A DNA stretch of 64,000 nucleotides from Canna indica (GCA_034359265.1 CP136896.1:62383501-62447500), one strand, 5' to 3'; counted from the stretch's first letter, positions 1-11,350 are shown. The notes: generated by a model from the sequence alone, not told the origin. Program-made: numbers and translations.

Positions 1-558
1 ATCTATATTCCTTGGCACACCTCATTCTACTTATGAAACATTGGGTTTATAACATTCATATGTATATCTGTTGGTTTGGGTTTTTGAGCATGGTTGCAGG
101 AGATTATGTCACTTACTAAGTCCTAGTTGGACTTACTGTTTATTTCACTATTTTGTAGCACCTGAGCGTAATTAGACAGATACTGGAGTGTCGTAGCGCA
201 GCTGGTGGCGTCAAGGACGACGGATCTCGTGACACGTCGTGGTCGGGGGTTATGTTGAGTCAATAGGATCATATTTATTCTTTTTATTTGTAAATGGACA
301 TTTAACACTATGTTTCTGCATTGGATGTCAAATACTTGTTCATGATTAGTTGATTCATTTTAAATGAGTTTTGGACATATGTAGTTATCATATTATTTAT
401 GGATTGGCTTTGGAAATTTTGATCATTTTATGTTTATTGTGAGAAATTGGTCTCTTATATTGTCCAAGGCTTCGTATTTATTAGTTATTATGTTGGGTTA
501 GGCTTCGGGGTACATGTAGTACTCTGGCCGATCACGCCTAGATTTTTGGGGTGTGACA
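1..558 (+). repeat. 3' part of a gypsy-type LTR (truncated by window start)
   Basis: The segment ends in GGGGTGTGACA. It carries the same landmark as the complete solo LTR at 62179-63420, GGTTAGGCTTCGGGGTA about 60 bases before the end, so it is the downstream part of a related LTR in + orientation. The upstream part lies outside the window. No coding capacity was seen. Assignment to gypsy rests on resemblance to the solo LTR; no internal retrotransposon domain is present next to it. Confidence 0.55.
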
Positions 559-559
559 C

Positions 560-682
560 CTTTGAAGTTACGGAGAATGATTCCTGCGCCACCCTTGCTA
601 TTAACAAATGAACCATCACAATTAATTTAAGCCAAGAGACTGGGGGAGGTGACCAATTGCAAGCATAGTTTAAAGAGTACAT
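560..682 (-). pseudogene. RNase H-like domain fragment of a LINE-type element
   Basis: Read on the - strand this short stretch encodes WSPPPVSWLKL followed, after a one-base frame change, by NCDGSFVNSKGGAGIILRNF. The CDG and GGAG pattern is the first strand of the plant RNase H-like domain (RVT_3) found at the C-terminus of many LINE proteins and their domesticated relatives. It is short, frameshifted and has no continuing reading frame, so it is a relic. It could equally derive from a host RVT_3 protein. Confidence 0.5.
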
Positions 683-699
683 ATTGCCCTAAGGAGTGT

Positions 700-1903
700 A
701 AGTATCTGTAAATTGACTAGCGAAAGCCAATATTCGGGTCATTGCTAATCTAGTGGAAGGCCTCAACCCACCATGCATAATAGAGTTTCTAAAGTATCAA
801 ATGAACCACAAAGCAGTAGCCACAATTTTGCAGAATTAAATCCCCAAATTTCTAACATCACAGATTAAGTCATCTTGCCAATCATGCATAAAATCTCATA
901 ATTTTTACTAAATAAAAACTAGCATATATAACAAGAATTCCTTAATCAAGAATCAAGCATTAAGATCAAGAACCCCCTTCTCAAGAACCCTTAATTAGTC
1001 ATTATCAAGATCTTAATCCTACCACATGATTTCTACCCAAAACCACAGATTTAATCCTAAGCATGCAATCCACAAATCAAGAAACCAAATTGAAGGAATA
1101 AATCATGATTTGCACATCAAGAAAATATGGCAAGAACTAGAAGAAAATTCAAAAACAAGGCATAAATACTGAGCCGTCACGAATGACTTCAAAAAATTCG
1201 ATTAAAATCCCGAAGAGAGAGGGTAAACCACTCACCTTAATTTGGAAAAATATTAGGAAAAAAATTTCGTACGAAGGCCTTGAATCCGGCTTCTAAAGGC
1301 CAATGGCTCAGCCCAAAAAAATAGCTCCAAGGGGAAAGAAGAGAGGGAGAGGAAGCAGGCGGCTTGGCTCCAAAGAGAAAGAAGGAAGAGAGGAAGAGGA
1401 AGAAGAATCTGGCGGCTCGGCTTGGCTCTGGGTGGCTGCGGCTCCAAGGAGAAAAGGGAAAATGGGCTGGCGGCTAGCTCCCTTTCTCAACTTTTTAGGT
1501 GGCTCCAAAATAGGAGCCATAAGCCATGAGGGGGGGGGTTTATACACCCTCCTCAACCCTAAGCCCTTACACCCTTAATTCATAACCCGCATCCACCTTA
1601 AGCCAAAACCAAAACCCGCTAACCCGATAGACTTAAATAATTTAATTAATTTCATTCTAATAAATCATGAATAATTAATTAAATATTCATATGAACATAA
1701 TTAGCAATTATGCGCACACAACACCGAATTAAATACTCTCAACTACCCAAGCCTAAAAATTTATAAATTTATATTCTACTTACCCGAGCTCGCAAGCTCG
1801 CTCCGGACCACGAGTCGACTTGACTTGACCACGAACTAGTCCATTAGGATGACAAATATACATAAAAGAAAAAATAATAATATTAAATATATGAGATATT
1901 ACA
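700..1903 (-). repeat. Probable LTR leader region, reverse orientation
   Basis: This is a stretch without a gene. Read on the - strand it starts TGTAATATCTCAT at 1903, resembling the TGTAATACCC start of the solo LTR at 62179, and it contains a splice-donor-like AAG/GTGAGT near 1234, as LTR leader regions of this kind often do. I could not find the matching CA end or a target duplication, so the boundaries are approximate. The GC-rich reading frames at 1253-1578 look like low-complexity LTR sequence. Confidence 0.35.
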
Positions 1904-1939
1904 CATTTTTAATATTTAATTTTTAATAATATTTTTAAT

Positions 1940-1971
1940 AATTTTTGTGCAGCGCACCGGTTCTCGACTAG
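1940..1971 (+). mobile_element. Helitron 3' terminus
   Basis: The hairpin GTGC-AGC-GCAC at 1948-1958 is followed by CGGTTCTCGA and the terminal CTAG (1968-1971). This matches the terminus at 5711-5737, which has a short GC hairpin about ten bases before CTAG, the usual Helitron 3' end. The body of this element upstream is not recognisable. From 1972 to 2498 I see only AT-rich sequence. Confidence 0.6.
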
Positions 1972-2498
1972 ATAACCATTGATGCCTTTGATCCCTTTAT
2001 TAAAAAAAATAAACCCCCTTGATCCCCGGTGCACCAGTACCATCTCTCACGTTTACAAACCCAGCGAATCCCTTGGAATAACAAATACCATGAGATAAAG
2101 AAGCTTAGCAGCTTGATTTATTCAGCCAAAATCAAGTCTCAGGTAAGCACTCCTTCCCTAGACTTTAAACAAGTACTTGAGACTTGAGCCTACTTTTAAT
2201 TTTCTTTGATTGCTTTAATGATCGACGCACGCAGTAAAAACAAATATGCAAATAAATAATACTATTTATAAGTTACACAATAATAAGATATATTTAATAT
2301 GTATTGATATGAAAAATATTATAAATAATAAAATTAGAAAAGAAGTAAAATGATATTGTTAGTAATATCATATAATTATGCAAATTATTTTCCTTTAAAA
2401 TATAGTTGATATTGTAAACTCAAATTATATATATTTTTATTTAAAATTATTTATAGATTCTTGTGATGAACTTTCTTTTCATGTTTTGGTATTTTAAA

Positions 2499-4990
2499 TG
2501 TTACGCCCCGCCTAGGTTTATCCCTATATAAGGGACCTCACCTAGGAGAAGCGAAATGAATTTAAATTTACAACCAGATTCCAATCAAATGTCCAACCAG
2601 ATAATAATAAAAGTTCAACAGTCCATAAGTGAACAATGAATTCTAGAGTCTAGCTAAAAGTGCATAGTTCAACTAATAAATTAGAAACTAAATACTGTGC
2701 GGAAGACGTCTCCTCCTCCTCCAAAACTCTAGCTACCCCATGAGATAAAGCCGTCATACCTGAGGATTTGAGGCAAAAACAACAAACATCAGCAGAAGGC
2801 TGAGTATGTTTTCAACAAGATGCTATGATGCCATGTGAACAACGGAAGATATGATTCAACCATCTACTCGATGCACCTATACCAATCAACTATGTCAACT
2901 ATCATCTATATGAGTATGTGTCATAAACCCAATCAAGAGCGTATTGGACATTGGGTTTCCCCCGCACTCTCACACCTCGAGAGTGGCACCTCAAGCCCGC
3001 TCTAGCTAGAGATGCAACTATCCAAAAATGGTAGTCCGCCGACGTCTAACACCTTGACGCCGTTCACACAACCCGTGTGATAAATATGTGATTACCGGTG
3101 TCACTTGCCCTACACCTTGGGCAATATATCAATAGTGTCCAGGGCTATCGCCCAACAGTAGGTCAAATATGCATCATATCAACAACTCATCTACTACAAC
3201 TCAACTAATATAATGCTAGTAGTCATACAATCATGTATGAATTAAATATTAAATCAACAGCATAAAGCATGCAACATCAATACTAGCATCCTCAACTAAT
3301 ATGCATATAAAATATCATGCTGGCAACATGTATCAACAAAATATGCATAAAGAGTTTCAACAATAGTAGATATCAATTTTCAACGGAATAGAACAACAAG
3401 ATAATATTTCGACATAGGGTAACAACCGATCTAGGATGAGATTCACCTTGACAACAACTACAACAAAAGAATAACTCGGGTAGAAACCATGAAGACCGAT
3501 AAAATCATACTTTTCAGCCCGACACGCAAAACGAGGCAATAACGCATACTGTTTTCAACATCCGAAAGCCAAACAACAAAACTGACTCCACCAATGGATT
3601 CGGGGCGACGAGTAGGTCCAAATTCATATATGATATGATTATTTTGACCCACTATAAAGCCTCAAAATAATCTTTTAAATATCAACAATTATCTCAAAAT
3701 ATCAACTTAAATAAGTTCCCGATATAATGATCGTAATAGTGCTAAGATCCATAAGTCACCGTTACGTTGCAGTGACACTAATTAATATATATAACCAACT
3801 TATTATATATATAACAGTGATATAAATATCTATCACAGTTACCAACTTAAGCAACAACACTTAAATAATATAACATTGCTATAAAGAAGATAACACTGAT
3901 ATAAAGTATATAACACCGATATATACTTATAATTACATTACAAAGTTATCATAACCCTTCATTCACCACATTGCCTCCAACCCACTACCGCTGCCTCAAC
4001 TCGATGCCTCCGCCACCATTCCGATCCTCTGATCAATCGGGTCGCCGGGGAAGTCCGACGCCGCCGGCGTCATCACCCATCGCCGACGACCGGAGAATAG
4101 TCGACGACGAGAACCAAGCGGCTTCAAATCGGGGGCGTCCCCTCTTCCTGCGCACTGCCACCAGACGGCGTCGAGTCGGGCGCCGCCGCACCTGACGGTG
4201 GCGTCGCGCCTGGCGTCGGCACACCTGACAGCGGCGACTTCACACACAGTGTCGACTACGACTCGCCGTCGCCGCCACCCACTGGCCCGACCATGCGGGC
4301 CCTCGCCGCCCGACGACGACTCACCAGCGCGACCCAATCCGAACGGCGGCGACTCCAAATGGCCTGCCGATCTCAAGGAACTCGACGGCAGGACGACACT
4401 GTCCTGCCGAGCGCCGCGATCGACGACACTGCCGCCAGCCTAGGCAAGTCGCTTCTCACCCCTGATGGCTTTCGCCTGCCAATAGTCGTGCCTAACAACG
4501 ACTGCGATTGGCAACTGCAGATCGCTGTCAGCCCATCGACAGGGGTGATCTCGCCCCAACGCTCCGGACAGCGTCGATCGGAGCCCCTCCCTACGGCCAC
4601 AATGTCGACGATCAAGATTGCCGTCGCAAGATCCGACGACGAGAAAACACGAAGAAAACAGGACGCAAAAATCTCTGATACATTGCGGAGTCACAGATCG
4701 ACGACAAAGAAATCCGAAAATCTCATCCTATGAACAGTTACCCTACACGAAACGATAAAAGAGAAGGATTAGAATTCTACCGAAAATCTCCTCCGAACTC
4801 TGATTCACCGGAGTCTTCTCGCCGCCGACGCCTCAAAATCCTTCGCCAACTGCCGCTGCTACAAGGTTCGAGAGACAGAGAGAGGATTAGAGAGGGATTA
4901 GGGTTTAATTAAATAAGATTAGCATTTTTGCAGAAAGGCTCCTCTAAGAAATATTTTTACATCTAGGTCCAAAAATTTCAAGGTATAACA
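2499..4990 (-). mobile_element. Solo LTR, 2.5 kb, with 5-bp target duplication
   Basis: The element starts TGTTACGCCCCG and ends GGTATAACA. The flanks TTAAA at 2494-2498 and TTAAA at 4991-4995 are a 5-bp target duplication, so the LTR is complete and no internal region remains. I place it on the - strand because its reverse complement ends GGGGCGTAACA, like the + strand LTR ends at 558 and 63420. A GC-rich block at 3970-4730 opens several frames on both strands, but none resembles a protein. The LTR sits inside an older Helitron whose 3' part resumes at 4996. Confidence 0.8.
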
Positions 4991-4995
4991 TTAAA

Positions 4996-5737
4996 TTTAA
5001 ATATTTTCTTTTTGTGAAATTGTAAGTATAAACTTTTACTTACAATTTTATATTGATGAATACTGGAGAACAAAAAACTCAAAATGAAGATAAGGGTGTA
5101 TGATGAATGTCAAAAGAAAGTTGAAGATGAATCTTAAGATGTTATCATTAAAAAGAATTTAGAAAGAGACACCGGAAAAAAATATATATGATATATTAGA
5201 ATGAAGAGATTAATGAAGATGACGATGATATTTAAGAATTATCGTGTTTTTTATTTAGTGATAAACAAGTATTATTAAACAAAATTTGCTTTCATTATTC
5301 GTCACCATTAATGTTTATAAACTTTATTTTAAATATTTAAATGTGATAGTTTATATTGCAATTTAAAATTTTATTTCTTTTATCTTGCAATGTATGGTAT
5401 ATCAATTACATAATCTCTATGTTTAAAATAAACACATACAATTTTATAGACACATTATTTATATATTGGAGTCAATTTTCTTCCCCTTAAAATTATTGAT
5501 CATTTTTTTCTTTTATGATAATAAATTTTACTCTTTTTTTCATAAAGATCTATTTTATGCTTAACTTTTAAATAATAAATTTATAATAGTCAAATATTTG
5601 AATTACACATTACTTACAAATTATAAATAAAATTAATTATTTATTCTATATATTAAATTTATTTTATTATTTATTTTTATTTAAGTAAAATTATATTTAT
5701 TTATAGATATTTGCGCAACGCGCGGGTTCTCGACTAG
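4996..5737 (+). mobile_element. Helitron 3' segment with terminal hairpin
   Basis: Bases 5020-5260 are clearly related to 10080-10310, sharing for example the stretches encoding KEIEDES and KKNLEK and the phrase GATGATATTTAAGAATT. Both are the tail of the Helitron RPA-like gene. The segment ends with hairpin GCGC-AAC-GCGC and CGACTAG, with CTAG at 5734-5737, the expected Helitron 3' end. The upstream half of the element is interrupted by the solo LTR at 2499-4990. Confidence 0.7.
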
Positions 5738-5959
5738 TATATATATATATAAGATTCACTGTTGCCATGTGTCACTTTTACACTAAAAGTTTACTGACTT
5801 AGCATTTTATTAATTTTTTTTTAAAAAATTATATATTTAATATTTTAAATGTCTCACATGGAAGTTTCTATAGGTAAGTTTATATATTCAATCACATTTG
5901 CACGTCTTCTCCACTTCGTCAATGAAGTAACTTCTCCTTCAACTGCCTCAATAAAGTAA

Positions 5960-6330
5960 CATCTCCTAGATTTAATTTGTTGTATAGGTAAGTTCTCTCT
6001 CCACCTTTGTTTAATTGAAAAGTAATGTCTCCGGGGTAAGTTCTCTCTCCCACATTTAATTCTTTAATCGTAAAGTAATGTCTTTTGGTAGAGGTAAGTT
6101 CTCTCTCGACCTTTCTTTAATTGAAAAGTAATATCTCCTGAGTAAGTTATCTCTTCCACATTTCTTTAATCGTAAAGTAATGTTTTTGGTAGATTTAATT
6201 TGTTAACTATAGATAAGTTCTCTCCCACATTTCTTTAATTGTAAAGTAATATCTCCTGATAGATTTAATTTTTTATCTGTAGGTAAGTTCTTTCTCCCAC
6301 CTTTATGTAATTGTAAAGTAATATCTCATG
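5960..6330 (+). repeat. Tandem short repeats with GGTAAGTTCTCTC modules
   Basis: Roughly six imperfect copies of a 55-75 base module run through this segment. Each carries GGTAAGTTCTCTC followed by a TTTAATTGTAAAGTAAT core. Further copies occur at 7440-7550 in the duplicated part of the Helitron. Each module contains a plausible plant splice donor, AGGTAAGT. No open reading frame links them. Confidence 0.65.
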
Positions 6331-7312
6331 TTCTTCATTGTTCTTAATTTTTTTAGGTCTTGGTAATTAAAATTCTGTTGCAAAATAAATAAAATTGGTC
6401 TTTTATGTTCTTTCAGAGTACTGGAAGGGAAAATAGATAATATTATGTGATTTTTATTTTAAATCAATAATTAAACTTTAGAGGAAAATATCTAATTATT
6501 CGTTTTCCTCTTTGTGAAATGATATGATGTTAATATGATGCATTAAGTTGTTTTAATTTTAAAATGTTAATTTGCAATTAGATTTGGAATATCTTAAAAA
6601 ATTGCATGCCTTTTATATATTTCTAATTTTTTCAGGAATTGAGAAAACAACTCAGGAAAAGAGCATTACCAAAAAAGTTTTACTTCAATCGGTAAGTTTT
6701 TTATTTTGATTTAAATTGTAATTGAAATAAATTTTTATAGTTCTTTTTAATTTTGATTTGAATTATTTTAATTTTAAAATATTTGCAATACTTCAAATTT
6801 TACAGAAATTGAAAAGAACAACTCAGGAAAACAGGATTAGCAAAAAGGTTTTAGTAAGTTTTTTTTATTTTGATTTAAATTGCAATTGGATTTACTTTTT
6901 ATAGTTGTTTTTAATTTTGATTTAAGTTATTTTAATTTTAAATTATTTGTAATTAGATTTGAATTTCCTCAAGTAACTTTTTATCAAAATCAAATATAGT
7001 AGGATTATCATCTGAATTTTTATTCCTAAAAGGGATAAATTTACTAAATATTTAGTTTGAATAGTCAATACCAAAGACAATATTATCAATCTGCGTAATT
7101 TGAAATCTATACATCTGTGGTACGACTGTGTCATCTTCTTAAATTTTAGCAATATAATTAATTAGCTTGGGAAAACAAAAATCCAAATCTAGAAAAGGAC
7201 GAAGAATATGAAATAATAAGGCCCATCTAAGACTAAAGATGAGGATAAAGTTGTACTCTCTGAGCTATTTATATATATTCACATAAGCTACTTATCAACT
7301 TAGATGTTGGCA
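6225..7312 (+). repeat. Tandem duplication copy 1 (without insertion)
   Basis: This is copy 1 of a direct duplication within the Helitron. It runs from a CCACATTTCTTTAATTGTAA module to AACTTAGATGTTGGCA. It keeps the uninterrupted site GATGCATTAAGTTG near 6536-6549, which is where the Harbinger element sits in copy 2. On its - strand, near 6960-7150, it reads like RPA-type sequence (DDTVVPQMYRFQITQIDNI) with stops. The 130 bases that separate it from copy 2 are unrelated. Confidence 0.7.
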
Positions 7313-7763
7313 ATGTGAGTAGTGAGACAATGCTAACTTACATTTTGTTTAATCATTCAGAAGGGAGCAACCTGAATTTGAAGTAGTTTGCATGTTAAGT
7401 GCCTTCTCTTTTGGGTCATGTCCTTATGTTATGACCCTTTTCCACATTTCTTTAATTGTAAAGTAATATCTCCTGATAGATTTAATTTGTTGTCTATAGG
7501 TAAATTCTCTCTCCCACCTTTTTTTAATTGTAAAGTAATATCTCCTGTTCTTCATTGTTCTTAATTTTATTAGGTCTTGGTAATTAAAATTCTGTTGCAA
7601 AATAAATAAAATTGGTCTTTTATGTTCTTTCTAAATATTGGAAGGGAAGATAGATAATATTATGCGATTTTTGTTTTAAGTCAATAATTAAATTTTAGAG
7701 GAAAATATCTAATTATTCGTTTTCCTCTTTGTGAAATGATATGATGTTAATATGATACATTAA

Positions 7764-9006
7764 GGGGGCGTTTGGTTGCCCGCAAGTGCAAACGCTGCAA
7801 AATTTATTTGCATGCAAAAGTAAATGCCCGCAAATAGATTTTGCAGCCTAGCGTTTGGTTGCCCGCAAGTAGAGCTGCAACTTCTATTACCTTCATGTTA
7901 ATTAATTAACTTCATGAAGGACCACCGCCGACACCGACACCCGCAGCTCCGACTGCAGCTGCTCGTCGCTCACCACCCACATGCTCTGCGTCTTATGGGT
8001 CTCCTCGATCATGGGCCGGCGTTGAAGCTCTTGAACCTCTCCTTGAGCACCGGCTTCTGCACGCCGCCCTTGTGCTGCAAGCCGTCGTCGCGGAGGCATG
8101 CGAGCACCCGCGACCACGTCTCCCGCTGATAGTTCTTGTGGTACTTCCAGAGCTCCGTCGACCGCCTCCGGTACCACGTCTCCCCCAGCAGCTGGTGGAT
8201 CTTTGGCAACCCCTTCACCTTCTTCGTGATGTAGCGCCCGTTGTTCATCAGGAAGATGTTGCTGAGCGCCGGATCCTTGTACAACTTCAACGTCGTATCC
8301 AGATTCGAAAAGAGCAAGTTCATCGCCTCCAACAATTGTGTTGCGAACGGGTTCTAGTTGCCGGTGTTTTGGCCGCCTCCGCCTTCCTCGCCGGACTTAT
8401 CGGGTTGCTTGTGCTCCTTGAAAACCTGCTCCAGCGTGTTCTTGTACTCGCAGGCGTACTTGAGGTAGTTCATCACGTAGCGGGTAAGGGGATGGATTGT
8501 GCCGCCGCGAACAGGGGTCTTGCTGTTGTCGGCCTTGATCGAGCTCTCGAGATCGCAGAAGAGGGCGACGGTTGTCTCCCCTAGGCGACCCTGCACCGAG
8601 GAGACCTCCGTCTTGGGATCGGCGATGACGGAGGCCTCCTCGTCGCGCTGCGCCTCGTCGGGGAGCAGAGCATCCAAGGTCGGCAGCACGTCGCGCAGGG
8701 CCTCGTAGATGTCGAGCACCTTGAAGAGCTTCTCGGCGGAGCGCTTGGTCATTGCGATGGCCTCCGCGAAGGAGAGGAGTTGGAAGACGGCAGCGCCGGC
8801 GAAGTCGCGGAACAGGTGCTCCGCGATTTCGCGGTGGCCGGCAAATACGCTCTCGTAGAGGTCGCGCTCAACCGTGCCCTTTTTCTTGCAGGCTGCAAAC
8901 GTGAAATGCTGCATTTGGCTCAATTACAGGCAACCAAACAAGCGATTGAGCCAAATGCTGCAAATGAGTTGCCTGCAAGTGGACTTGCAGGCAACCAAAC
9001 AGCCCC
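7764..9006. mobile_element. Non-autonomous PIF/Harbinger element carrying an EXO70 fragment
   Basis: The left end reads GGGGGCGTTTGGTTGCC. The right end, reverse complemented, reads GGGGCTGTTTGGTTGCC. The flanking TAA at 7761-7763 and TAA at 9007-9009 form the 3-bp target duplication expected of PIF/Harbinger. The unoccupied site survives in the sister duplication copy as a single TAA near 6543, so the borders are certain to the base. There is no transposase. Apart from about 150 bases at each end, the interior is almost entirely an antisense EXO70 gene fragment, making this a Pack-type (gene-capturing) element. Confidence 0.88.
7915..8893 (-). pseudogene. EXO70 exocyst subunit gene fragment captured in the Harbinger element
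   Basis: EXO70 proteins are exocyst subunits that tether secretory vesicles to the plasma membrane. On the - strand this stretch encodes the central and C-terminal part of the family: TVERDLYESVFAGHREIAEH, then LLSFAEAIAMTKRSAEKLFK, HPLTRYVMNYLKYACEYKNT, FLMNNGRYITKKVKG, ETWYRRRSTELWKYHKNYQR and GGVQKPVLKERFKSFN. It is broken: an in-frame TAG lies at 8354-8356, and a frameshift near 8016 moves EETHKTQSMWVVSDEQLQSE into another frame. The N-terminal half and the extreme C-terminus are missing. No intron is present, though many EXO70 genes lack introns. GC content is far above the flanking Helitron, as expected of a captured host gene. It is probably non-functional; antisense or small RNA output is possible. 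Confidence 0.88.
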
Positions 9007-9751
9007 TAAGTTGTTTTAATTTTAAAATGTTAATTTGCAATTAGATTTGGAATATCTTAAAAATTTGCATGTCTTTTATATATCTCTAATTTTTTCAGGA
9101 ATTGAGAAGAACAACTCAGGAAAAGAGCATTACCAAAAAAGTTTTACTTCAATATGTAAGTTTTTTTTATTTAAATTGTAATTGAAATAAATTTTTATAG
9201 TTCTTTTTAATTTTGATTTGAATTGTTTTAATTTTAAAATATTTGCAATACTTCAAATTTTACAGAAATTGAAAAGAACAACTCAGGAAAAAAGGTTTTG
9301 GTAAGTTTTTTTTATTTTGATTTAAATTACAATTGGATTTACTTTTTATAGTTGTTTTTAATTTTGATTTAAGTTGTTTTAATTTTAAAATTGATTTGAA
9401 TTTTCTTTCTCAAGTAATTTTTTATCAAAATCAAATATAGTAGGATTATCATCTGAATTATAATTCCTAAAAATGATGAATTTACTAAATATTTAGTTTG
9501 AATAGTCAATACCAAAGACAATATTATTAATCTGTGTGATTTGAAATCTATACATCTGTGATACGACTGTGTCATCTCCTTGAATTTTAGCAATATAATT
9601 AATTGGCTTGGGAAAGCAGAAATCCAAATCTAGAAAAGAACAGCTCTGGAAGAATATGAAATAATAAGGCCCATCTAAGACTAAAGATGAGGATAAAGTT
9701 GTACTCTCTGAGCTATTTATATATATTCACATAAGCTACTTATCAACTTAG

Positions 9752-10253
9752 ATGTTGGCACTCTTTGTTCTTTTGGACAATGAAAGTGAGAGACTGCTTC
9801 AAATATCAGCTGAGGAATTATTATCTATAAATAATTCAAACATTAAAGTGATTCCAAATAAAATAAAAACTCTTTGTGATAAAGAGTTTTTGTTTACGAT
9901 CAAGGTTACTGACTATAATCTTAAACAACAAAAAGATATTTTCACTGTCTTGAAGGTAAATAAATAGAACAAAAAGCTGCAACAAAATGATGCAACGGTT
10001 GATTAGAGTTTTCAAAATATCACAACGCCAATGAAGTAAGTAAAGATGTACAAATTATTCATTTGATATAAGTTGTTCTTACAATTTTATATTGATTCTT
10101 TATTTAAAATTTTCTATACAGGAAAAACAAATATTCAAAATGAAGACTGTAGTGTCTGGTGAATCTCAAAAGGAAATTGAAGATGAATCAGAACATGTCA
10201 GGATTAAAAAGAATTTAGAAAAAGATTTGGAAAAAGAAAAAGAAAAATAATAT
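9752..10253 (+). pseudogene. Helitron RPA-like gene, C-terminal fragment
   Basis: The frame from 9752 encodes LFVLLDNESERLLQISAEEL and KIKTLCDKEFLFTIKVTDYN. This matches, on the opposite strand, the decayed RPA-like gene at 11560-11760, which reads VVLDNESEILLNISAEDLL. It is the Rep_fac-A_C-like tail of the single-stranded-DNA-binding protein carried by plant Helitrons. The frame closes at 9967. A downstream exon-like part at 10130-10250 is K/E rich. The upstream oligonucleotide-binding domains are absent. Confidence 0.65.
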
Positions 10254-10884
10254 ATGATAATGAGGAAAATGCAGCCGATGATGATATTTAAGAATTGTTG
10301 TTTTCTTATTTAGGACAAACAAGTATTATCAAACATAATTTGCTTCACAAACAAGTATTGAAACATAATTTGCTTATATTATTAGTCACTGTTAATGTTT
10401 ATGAATCTTATTTTAGATATTTATATATGATGTTTATATTCTAATTTTTAATCACAGTAATTTGACAATTCTGATATATTTTTCGCATAATCTTTATCGT
10501 ATCATTTTGCATAAATAAATATTTAATATCCTAATATATGATATTATATGCACAAATAATTACTATTAATAATTATAAATTAAAAAATTACTATGTAAAA
10601 AATATTTATAATTTATATAATTAATAAAATTATATTTATTTATAAATATTTGCACAACACACGGATTTTCGATTATTAGTTGGATGGAGCTCAGTTGCCA
10701 ATTTAATAGGTTTGTTTTATTTTGAATTTTTCATCTGATCCTCTCATAAAATTTTATTACCATTTTAGTTCATAAACTTTATATTTAGATTTGATCCAAT
10801 AGAGAAATAGATAAAATTTAAAAATGTTGGTCAATTTCAATATGTAATACTTATATATTTACAAAAAATACTATTTATATTTTT

Positions 10885-10910
10885 TGCGCAACGAGCGGGC
10901 TATGGACTAG
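10885..10910 (+). mobile_element. Second Helitron 3' terminus
   Basis: The sequence TTGCGCAACGAGCGGGC followed by TATGGACTAG (CTAG at 10907-10910) is a variant of the family terminus at 5711-5737. It lies 230 bases beyond the decayed terminus at 10679. The AT-rich segment 10680-10884 therefore belongs to another, mostly lost Helitron copy. Confidence 0.55.
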
Positions 10911-11350
10911 TATATATATAAAAATAAGATTCAAAAATACCACGTGGCATTTTCACAATCCAATTTTACTGATTTGGTGATTTTAGAATTTTTAATCAAA
11001 TTTATATTTTTTAAATTACTTCTCTCTTTTCTCTCACATCTCTACAGCAACTTTCTCATTCACTCTGTCTCACACGTCTCCCATCTCCCTCCCTCACCAC
11101 AATTAATTTCAAGTAATTACTCTCTATTCTTTCTCTCTCTCTCTCCGCACATAATTAATTTACAACAATTACTCATTTCTTTATCTCTCTCATACGTCTC
11201 CTCATCTCTCCCCTCTCCACGACTCCGTAATTAATCTACGAATTTTGTAACTCACGAATTGAATTCGTTAGGTACCACTTCTCATCTCTCCCCCCTCCAC
11301 GATTAATTTACCTAATGATCTTCAATTTCTTGTTGTGATTCATGGGCAAA
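10911..11350 (+). mobile_element. Helitron 5'-end-like segment
   Basis: Directly after the CTAG at 10910 comes TATATATATAAAAATAAGATTCA, then a CCACGTGGCATTTT block and TTTACTGATTTGG, related to 5738-5830. The segment continues into CT-rich leader-like sequence with TCTCTCTC runs. It is the start of a third head-to-tail copy. The coding material that follows is on the opposite strand, so a rearrangement lies somewhere in 11350-11480. Confidence 0.45.

Larger units (their letters stand above)
7442..9753 (+). repeat. Tandem duplication copy 2 (carries the Harbinger insertion)
   Basis: This is copy 2 of the duplication described at 6225-7312, in the same orientation and closely matching on both sides of the insertion at 7764-9006. 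After the shared end AACTTAGATGTTGGCA at about 9753 the sequence diverges into the RPA-like fragment. Like copy 1 it has decayed RPA-type sequence on the - strand (about 9400-9600). Confidence 0.7.
5738..10679 (+). mobile_element. Mosaic Helitron with internal duplication, degenerate 3' end
   Basis: The element begins directly after the preceding CTAG with a TATATA run and AAGATTCA, a start shared with 10911. The end at 10650-10679 is a decayed copy of the same family terminus: TGCACAACACACGG then GATTATTAG where CTAG is expected. Inside are a tandem duplication (copies near 6225-7312 and 7442-9753, the second interrupted by a Harbinger element), short repeated modules at 5960-6330, and an RPA-like fragment near 9752-10250. 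The element has no helicase of its own and is non-autonomous. The exact 5' terminus is uncertain because no TC start is evident at 5738. Confidence 0.6.

Noticed and set aside
1253..1578. Overlapping frames on both strands of 64-91 codons
   Set aside because: Purine-rich low-complexity LTR-like sequence; sense and antisense frames are open together.
3971..4733. Several 80-146 codon frames on both strands
   Set aside because: They lie inside a solo LTR bounded by TTAAA target copies; GC-rich sequence lacks stops in many frames and none resembles a family.
6943..7152. Small hydrophobic - strand frames here and at 9369-9593
   Set aside because: Both are the same duplicated Helitron sequence; the RPA-like reading is in a neighbouring frame with stops.
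8072..8708. 170- and 69-codon + strand frames
   Set aside because: They are antisense shadows of the EXO70 fragment, whose - strand reading matches the family.
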